A stretch of 64,000 nt of DNA from Cryptomeria japonica (Eukaryota > Streptophyta > Pinopsida > Cupressales > Cupressaceae): the NCBI RefSeq assembly GCF_030272615.1, contig NC_081412.1, positions 18,267,932 to 18,331,931 on the forward strand, read 5' to 3'. Made by a program: the position numbers and the translations under genes. This document shows positions 58,400 through 64,000 of this stretch, in pieces. The notes under the pieces were generated by a model. It did no database searches and had not been told where the DNA came from. It saw only the letters and a list, made by a program, of their open reading frames with translations. The first letter of the stretch is position 1; every line of letters starts with the position of its first letter.

Positions 58400-60035
58400 A
58401 AATTGAGTAAATGTTTATGACAATAAGGAATGAAACTTGTCAAAAATAGATTTAAATTCCTGCAAAAAAATCTTCATGGCTAATGACCATGACTCAAGTA
58501 ATGAGGTAGCAACCTCACTTTCAGTCTGCATATGAGATACCTATTCTTCCATGGCATCAATGGTACTCATCTCTTGAGTTACCATTAGGGCTTCCAGATT
58601 GAGAAAGCACTTTAGAAGAATTTTCAGTCTGGGTAATAAGACCAGTTGGAGCTCCAGAAAATCTCTTGACCAGTTGTTGATCTCTAATTCTATCATGGCA
58701 GACTGAAGCTGATAATGATGAACTATTTACCCATATGTAGTGAAGGAATCATATGGCATCTTGAAGTTTCTTATGTATGCCTACAAATTTGATTAGAGTT
58801 TATCTTTTTGTGTGATCACACCATCACAAAATAGATGGGATTGGCTGATTTTGCTCAACAGTAGTTTGTCCTCATCCATAGAAACACTTATATCCTTCTG
58901 TTGTTTCTGAAGTTGAGACCGGAGCTCATTTAGTTTCTTGACTAAGGCAGTGTTGAGTTCCTTTTCATGCTTCTTCTTTTCATTTGCTTCAACAACTTCT
59001 TCCAGGCATTGAACTTGGTCCTCTACAGTGGTACATAGAAGTTTCAGTTTCGATATTGAGGAATTGATACTGGGGAGGTTAGTACCGAGAATCAAACTGG
59101 TAAGAGTGTCAACCGCAGTTTGAATAACATCTTGCTCCTTCTTCCTCCTCAATGCTTCCAATCGTTCCTGAGCAAGCTTTATGATTTGAAGTAGCTCTAA
59201 TTCATCTGCAGATTGGAGATCAATAGGACTGGTGATGTCAACCAATTTGGCTTGATCGTCGATTGCCTTGGAAGTCTCTGCTTGATTGGCTCTTTCTGCT
59301 TCCTTCTCCTCTGCTACTCTTTTCTTGTTCTTTCTTCTTTTGGTCCTCTTCTTGTTTCTTCTTCAGTTCTTTCTTCTTCTTATCTTCTTCCTCCTTTTTC
59401 TCCTCTTCTTTCTTCTTCTCCTCTTCTTTCCTCTTCTCCTCTTCTTGTCTCTTTCCTTCTTCTTGTTTCCTCTTGTCTTCTGCTTTCTTTTCCTCCTCCT
59501 CTTTCTTTTTATCTTCCTCTTTCTTTTTCTCTTCCTCTTTCTCCTCTTTCTCCTTATCAACCTTCTTGTCTAGTTTCTCCTTTTCTTCTTTTTCTTTATC
59601 CTATTTCTCCTTCTCTTCTTTTTCCTTATCATCCTTTTCCTTCTCTACGTCTGGAGTGACATCTTCAACATCCAATGCATCAAAATCAATAGTGTCAACC
59701 TGTTCTCTAACTCTTTCTCCTGCACCATCAAATACCTCATCTGGTTTGGCTGAGGATAGGTCAGGTTCTTGTTCAGCCTTCTTGTTGGCCTTAGACACTT
59801 GATGTAACCGGACAACAGCTTTGGCATGTAGATGAGTGTCCTTCTCCACTTCAAAGGTTCTGCCTTCTAGCAGCCTAAGTCTTCTTCTTCTCATGAAGAA
59901 GAGACCTTTATTCTTGTCCATTATCTCAAACAATTCAGAATTGGAGGCATCAGGAAAGTACTAAGCAAAGACTTTCTCTCTTATTTCCTATTCTTTCTTA
60001 ATAGCAATGTGCCATTTATTGTCCAAAGAATTGTA
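58400..60035 (-). pseudogene. Accessory coiled-coil ORF of element I or H
   Basis: Reading leftward from about 60035: a short segment (KVFA, YFPDASNSELFEIMDKNKG), a basic patch (MRRRRLRLLEG), an acidic linker, about 110 residues of Lys/Glu-repeat coiled coil encoded by an almost pure GA tract (59640-59290), a frameshift near 59260, a second coiled coil (59245-58793) and a helical tail with stops to about 58400. No catalytic motif. Composition and position (3'-most ORF of a copia-like element lacking visible pol) match the ORF at 8274-6390, though I see no direct sequence match. Its N-terminus is missing at a junction with the J PMD gene. Confidence 0.45.
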
Positions 60036-60620
60036 TAATGATGACCCTGCATCACCATGTCCTCCAGTAATAATCCCCATCCAACAAACATTCCCTTCGA
60101 CCTATGGTCAAAACATAGAAACCCACCAATGAAACCTACTAGAACTGATGGCAGAGGAGCGTTATCCAAATCCAAAAACTCCTGCCATGGGATCTCGTAC
60201 CCACAAATAGCATCATCCTGGAATATCTAGCACAGTACCTCGGTCCCACACTCCTCAATCTGCTCATAATGTAACAGTGCACCTACTACAGGAATCCATA
60301 GAATCTGGTAGCAATCCTTAGGGGTCATTGTCATCTCACTTGTAGCCAAATGAAAGGTATTCATGTCACTATGCCACCTCTTTGCCAACACTGTCAATAA
60401 CACCCGGTTTATGATAAACTGAGGCATCTCTAACAAAGAGGTCAAACCGCACCTGTTAATAATATCCCTGTCTCCCTGTGTCAATCGTGGTATTAATGAC
60501 CATGGTCTCGAAAATAGCTCATGCGACTATAATACTACAAGACGCTCCTGAAAAACACAACACAAGTCCAATATCAATTCCCTCATCAACACATGGATAT
60601 TAAAATCAAAATCATCACAA

Positions 60621-60918
60621 AAACTTGAAAACTTTGAACAAATCTAAATCAAGTTTTACATCATATCAAAACATCAAATCATATCAACTTGTAATACAAC
60701 TCAAGTTTCACAAACATATCAACTTGTAACACAAATCAAGTTCCATATCAGCTTGAAACACAACTCAAGTTCCATATCAACTTGTAACACAACTCAAGCT
60801 CCACAAATTCATATCCAAAAACTTGAAAAACTTTGAACAAATTTTAATCAAGTTTCGCAACATATCCAAAATCACATTAAAATCTATAAACTTGAAACAT
60901 CAAAAATCAAATCAAGTT
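60621..60918 (-). repeat. Tandem array of seven AACTTG/CAAGTT hairpins
   Basis: Stems pair at 60621-60627/60650-60656 (AAACTTG/CAAGTTT), 60686-60691/60702-60707, 60721-60726/60737-60742, 60750-60755/60766-60771 (AGCTTG/CAAGTT, one G-T), 60779-60784/60795-60800 (one mismatch), 60819-60825/60849-60855 and 60888-60894/60913-60918. Loops are 10-25 nt and A-rich. Confidence 0.75.
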
Positions 60919-61062
60919 ATATCAGAACTCGCATTGGACATACTATAAAACGATGACAGTAGGCACACCGATGGACAATTTGCACCTATCCTGGCAAAAC
61001 TGGCCTCGACCTATCAATTTTTCCTCATTCCCAAATCATACTGTATCACAAAATTTTCCCCG

Positions 61063-61532
61063 ATGCGCTAAACAAACCTGTCTATGCGCTGAAATCCTAC
61101 TCATGCACTAACATATTCTCTCCATGCGCTACCCCATCTACCCCATGCACTAGACAAACTCTCTACCCTTTTCCTCTAATGCGCCATCCAATTTACCCTA
61201 AGCACTAAACCCATCCCATGCGCTAACCTATCTTGCATTTGCGCTATCTATCTAATCCTATGCTCTAGGTCATACCTACGCGCTATCTGACCCTACCCAT
61301 GTGACCCCCTGTGCACCTTATGCACTAGGTTTACCCGATGCGCTACCCATTTTACCCACTGTGCTACCCTATGCATCTCATGTGCTAATCCATTACTATG
61401 CACTAACCTATCCCGATGCGCTACCCTAATTAAACTATGTGCTATCCTAAATATTTTGGATGCTACACTATTTGTTAAAACCCTACGCGCTATGAACTTT
61501 TTTGTATGCGCTACCCTTTTGATGTAACGCTC
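61063..61532 (-). repeat. Intronic motif array: TAGCGCAT every ~20 nt (over 20 copies)
   Basis: On the plus strand it reads ATGCGCTA with variants ATGCACTA, ATGTGCTA, ATGCTCTA and ACGCGCTA. Copies start near 61063, 61084, 61103, 61124, 61145, 61179, 61199, 61218, 61238, 61259, 61277, 61298, 61320, 61337, 61358, 61380, 61398, 61415, 61436, 61459, 61484, 61505 and 61525. On the antisense transcript it is TAGCGCAT, as in the sense leader at 63635. Confidence 0.88.
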
Positions 61533-61770
61533 TAAAACGTAAAACCCACGTGGAAAATTCCAAAAAAATTATCAAAAATGACAAAATAAAAAATCAAAAA
61601 GGGGTCAAAAAGGTTGACTTACTGGTGGTCCATATGTGGCAGGCCTCCAATACCGCCTCACGTGCTCAAATCGATGGGAAGGATATGGAATAGGCATTTT
61701 GTCTTCTCTCCAATTGTCATTCTCTCCAAAGTCAAGAAGCACAAATGAGACAAAACAATGCACTTTTCCA

Positions 61771-61780
61771 CTTTTATAGG
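61771..61780 (-). promoter_or_regulatory. TATA box of J antisense PMD gene
   Basis: The minus strand reads CCTATAAAAG, a near-consensus plant TATA box, about 75-85 bp upstream of the exon 1 ATG at 61697. Confidence 0.65.
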
Positions 61781-62117
61781 GTGAATTAAAATTAGGGTTT
61801 GGAGATGGCTCATGTATCTACTCGCGGTCTTCGTCTAACCCTAACAAACATTATGATCCGGAGATGAATCAATTTATCGCATTCAACATAGACCAAAATT
61901 TAAAATGCTATCAAAACTATCAAATCAAATCAAATTTTCAAATTTTTGATTCATCTCCTGAGGGGGCATTATCAACATCATTTTATCAAATCTAAGGCAT
62001 CGATTATCAAAAACTGGGGCATGACATATCTCAAAACAACATATAAAAAATTGATCATAATCAAATTTTGATGACACATCATTTTCTTTGAATTAACATG
62101 TGCACACACGTCACTTC
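61781..62117. other. J 3' untranslated region, antisense upstream region
   Basis: No gene. AT-rich stretch between the antisense TATA box and the sense polypurine tract, so any antisense upstream elements must lie here or in the LTR. Confidence 0.5.
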
Positions 62118-62131
62118 AAAGAGGGGCAAAA
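62118..62131 (+). other. Polypurine tract of Ty3/gypsy J
   Basis: AAAGAGGGGCAAAA, identical to the tract at 29219-29232, directly before TGTAGATG of the LTR. Confidence 0.9.
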
Positions 62132-63545
62132 TGTAGATGTATAAAAATGACCATATTCCTAAATGAATATTTTATGTTCATTCTTTTATTTAATTAAATC
62201 TAATTTAATTAAATTACCCACATTCTTCTATTTAATTAAGTAAATTATTCAATTTATTTAGTTAAATTCACTAAAAACCCCTTTTATCATTAAATTGAAT
62301 AAATCATTTTACTCAATTAAATCCTTTCTATCCACTTTTAATTAAATTTATATTTAATTAATAGTTTACTCCAAATTTAATAAATCTAATTTATCCAATT
62401 TCCCAAATTTCAACCAAATTGAAATAAAGTAATTTTATTTTAATTAAAACCTATTATCCCTCACCCACTTGCAAAATCCTACATCTCCCACTTGCATCCT
62501 AAACCCCCTTCTAGACTCTTCTAATCACTTATAAATTAGCCTAATCCATCTCCTAAATATTGTCACATCCCTAAGCAAGAGGAAGTCACTTCTCAAACCC
62601 TCAAAGTCTTCAATAACCATTAAAGGCTTTAGGTCTTTAACAACTTTCTCTTCCAAACCATTAATGGTTAACTCAACCCTCTTGCATGATTAGAGACTTT
62701 TTCTAAACTCAACCTTCATCCAACCCAAGGGTCTCATCAAGCATTCATTTCTTTGACCATGGTTATCCCCTTAACCCTTGCACAAGAGTTTATCCTATGG
62801 GAAAAGCTTTATTCAATGGATAATCCTAACCTAACCTTAACCCTTACCCCCTAAGGTAACCATGAGGTCTTCTCAAGCATTTAATGTCTCCAACCCCTTC
62901 TCTCAACCAGTCTTATGTTGACAATTGTCACCATTTCATTGGTAAGAATTGCAAACATGGATTGCCAACTTTCAAACTTGACTATTGATTAACTCTTTCA
63001 ATCCTGGCCATCCATTGCTCTATTTTCACTATAAATAGAGCTCTCCATCCTCCATTTTAAGGATCCATGCAAGCTTTAGTATCCCATTTATGCTCAATTT
63101 TATCAATACACTTAGCCTCTCTTTTGCAAATAGGAAATAGTCTAAATAAGCATTTTTAGAGTATTTTCTTTATCATTATCTTAGAACATCACCTAATATA
63201 GCATGTTAGGATAGTATTTCTACTAATCTTGTCATCTTATAATCTAGTTTGTAGCATTTATAGAATCATGCATAGATAGGATGCATTCTCATGTTAAAAT
63301 CAACCAAAGCATCCCTCGTTCTTACATTTGTCATCCCTAAACCACTTTTCTCAGTGATCTGAGAGCAAAGGCATTGGTTTGAGGGACCTTGTGAGATAGA
63401 GAACCATGGAACCAACCTTGGGAAGTTGAGTCATCCTTCATGATGCCATAGCTTGCACCAAGAAGTCTTGTGGGTGTGTGGATAAGTCCCTTTGAGCTTC
63501 ATTTTTCACATTTTAAGTTTTATCAACCCACTTTTCCCGCATACA
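62132..63545 (+). repeat. LTR of Ty3/gypsy J, flanked by internal sequence on both sides
   Basis: TGTAGATG...CGCATACA, about 1.41 kb. U3 holds a series of AT-rich inverted repeats (62158-62450). CACTATAAATAGAGC near 63027-63041 is a likely TATA box. Left of the LTR lies the 3' end of an element (PPT, antisense gene); right of it lies a primer block and leader of the same family. There is no target duplication. One LTR thus serves as 3' LTR of one copy and 5' LTR of the next. Confidence 0.85.
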
Positions 63546-63572
63546 TTTCTAGCGCCCACCGTGGGGCCCGAC
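63546..63572 (+). other. Primer-binding region of Ty3/gypsy J
   Basis: TTTCTAGCGCCCACCGTGG then GGCCCG, directly after the LTR; equivalent to the block at 14526. tRNA not assigned. Confidence 0.7.
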
Positions 63573-63634
63573 CCCATTAATGAAATCGGTTTTAAAAAAA
63601 TACACACTTTTGCAGGTACACGGGAAACAGGAAT

Positions 63635-63915
63635 TAGCGCGTGGAGAATATTCTTCAGCGCATCTCACTAACATTGTAGCGCATACTGTACACTGTTTAG
63701 TGTGTTGGGTTTATATTCTAGCGCGTGAAGTTCTTAGATTAGCACATCGTCTTTACTAACTTTTCCTGTAGGTCACAGTGCAGAAGAAATACAAAACAAC
63801 ACATCCAGAAAATAGAGCAGCCCATCCGGAAAATAGAGTAGCGCATCTGGAAAATAGAGTAGCGCATCACGGTCATCCTGTAGCGAGTATAGTCTATTCT
63901 GTAGCGCATCACAGA
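63635..63915 (+). repeat. Sense-leader motif array: TAGCGCAT every ~20 nt
   Basis: Copies near 63635, 63656, 63678, 63698, 63720, 63740, 63799, 63818, 63839, 63860, 63881 and 63902 (forms TAGCGCAT, TAGCGCGT, TAGCACAT, CAGCCCAT, TAGCGAGT). Spacing is 19-22 nt except one triple step. The array begins about 60 bp after the primer block, as in the first family. Confidence 0.87.
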
Positions 63916-64000
63916 TAGAAAATAAAAAGAAGATTGTAACTGAATTTGAATTTAGACTTGTAGAAGTCCACCAAAACCCAAATTTTTCTAAATATTTGAT

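Larger units (their letters stand above)
60548..61622 (-). other. Intron of J antisense PMD gene
   Basis: 1,075 bp, GTAAGT...TTTTTCAG. Contains the hairpin array 60621-60918 near the acceptor and the 20-nt motif array 61063-61532 near the donor, the same order as in the first family but with different sequences. Confidence 0.72.
60036..61697 (-). pseudogene. Antisense two-exon PMD gene of Ty3/gypsy J, 3'-truncated
   Basis: Exon 1 is 61697-61623 (25 codons, containing HRFEHVRRYWRPA), with donor GTAAGTCAA. Exon 2 starts at 60547 after GTTTTTCAG, in phase. It shows the same PMD blocks as the gene at 27960: LTVLAKRWHSDMNTFHL, EMTMTPKDCYQILWIPV, and after stops PLPSVLVGFIGGFLCFD and VGWGLLLEDMVMQ. 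Homology ends at about 60036, where the accessory ORF of another element is joined, so the C-terminal half is gone. Stops at 60529-60527, 60227 and others make it a pseudogene. The shared exon structure with the first family shows the gene is an old, inherited component of this clade. Confidence 0.82.

Noticed and set aside
59213-59802. Plus-strand Ser/Leu/Phe-rich ORFs of 95-179 codons
   Set aside because: They are the complement of the GA-rich Lys/Glu coiled-coil coding tract on the minus strand; composition artefact.

Overview
The window is plant DNA made almost entirely of nested, decayed LTR retrotransposons. I see no host gene, no rRNA or tRNA gene and no CRISPR. The coding signatures are those of plant Ty1/copia (UBN2-type gag, CCHC knuckles, DSG protease, GKxxP-type integrase core, FVDD reverse transcriptase, initiator-Met primer sites) and plant Ty3/gypsy of the Tat/Ogre kind (CHHC gag finger, G-patch, second RNase H, antisense extra gene). 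The dense nesting and advanced decay suggest a large, slowly turning-over genome, probably a gymnosperm; the species is inference only.

Layout. 1-6389: unidentified DNA holding one minus-strand reading frame of about 1,087 codons broken by two stops (3982-719). 6390-10529: minus-strand copia-like element E (LTR 9759-10529, primer site, coiled-coil/zinc-knuckle gag, then an accessory ORF with its own TATA box and no visible pol). 10530-40551: copia element A, split twice. A 16.3-kb Ty3/gypsy element (13746-30012, TSD GATAC, two 780-bp LTRs about 98% alike) sits in its integrase, and copia element D (31158-37818, TSD AGAAC) sits in its reverse transcriptase. 40552-51199: remnants of an older gag-only element F, into which minus-strand copia element G (42167-49813, TSD ATATC) has inserted. 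51200-58132: a series of LTRs (F, C, a gypsy leader fragment at 55431, H, I). 58145-60035: accessory ORF of I or H. 60036-64000: a second Ty3/gypsy family J, as internal region - LTR - internal region.

The most unusual content is shared by the two Ty3/gypsy families. Each carries, antisense between pol and the 3' LTR, a plant-mobile-domain (PMD) gene with its own TATA box, a short first exon (shared core HRF[D/E]HVRR), a GTAAGT...CAG intron and an in-frame second exon. In each family the intron holds a tandem array of small hairpins followed by an array of a short motif repeated every ~20 nt. The same motif, in the same orientation relative to each transcript, is repeated every ~20 nt in the sense 5' leader just after the primer site. 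The motif is family-specific: about GCGTCTGTGT in the first, TAGCGCAT in the second. A family-specific cis array paired with an element-encoded extra protein recalls the VANC/VANDAL anti-silencing arrangement; the function here is inference.

A second level of structure joins the copia-type families: a stem-loop with covarying arms just upstream of the LTR end, and an inverted repeat that puts the polypurine tract in a constant 12-nt loop across the internal/LTR junction.
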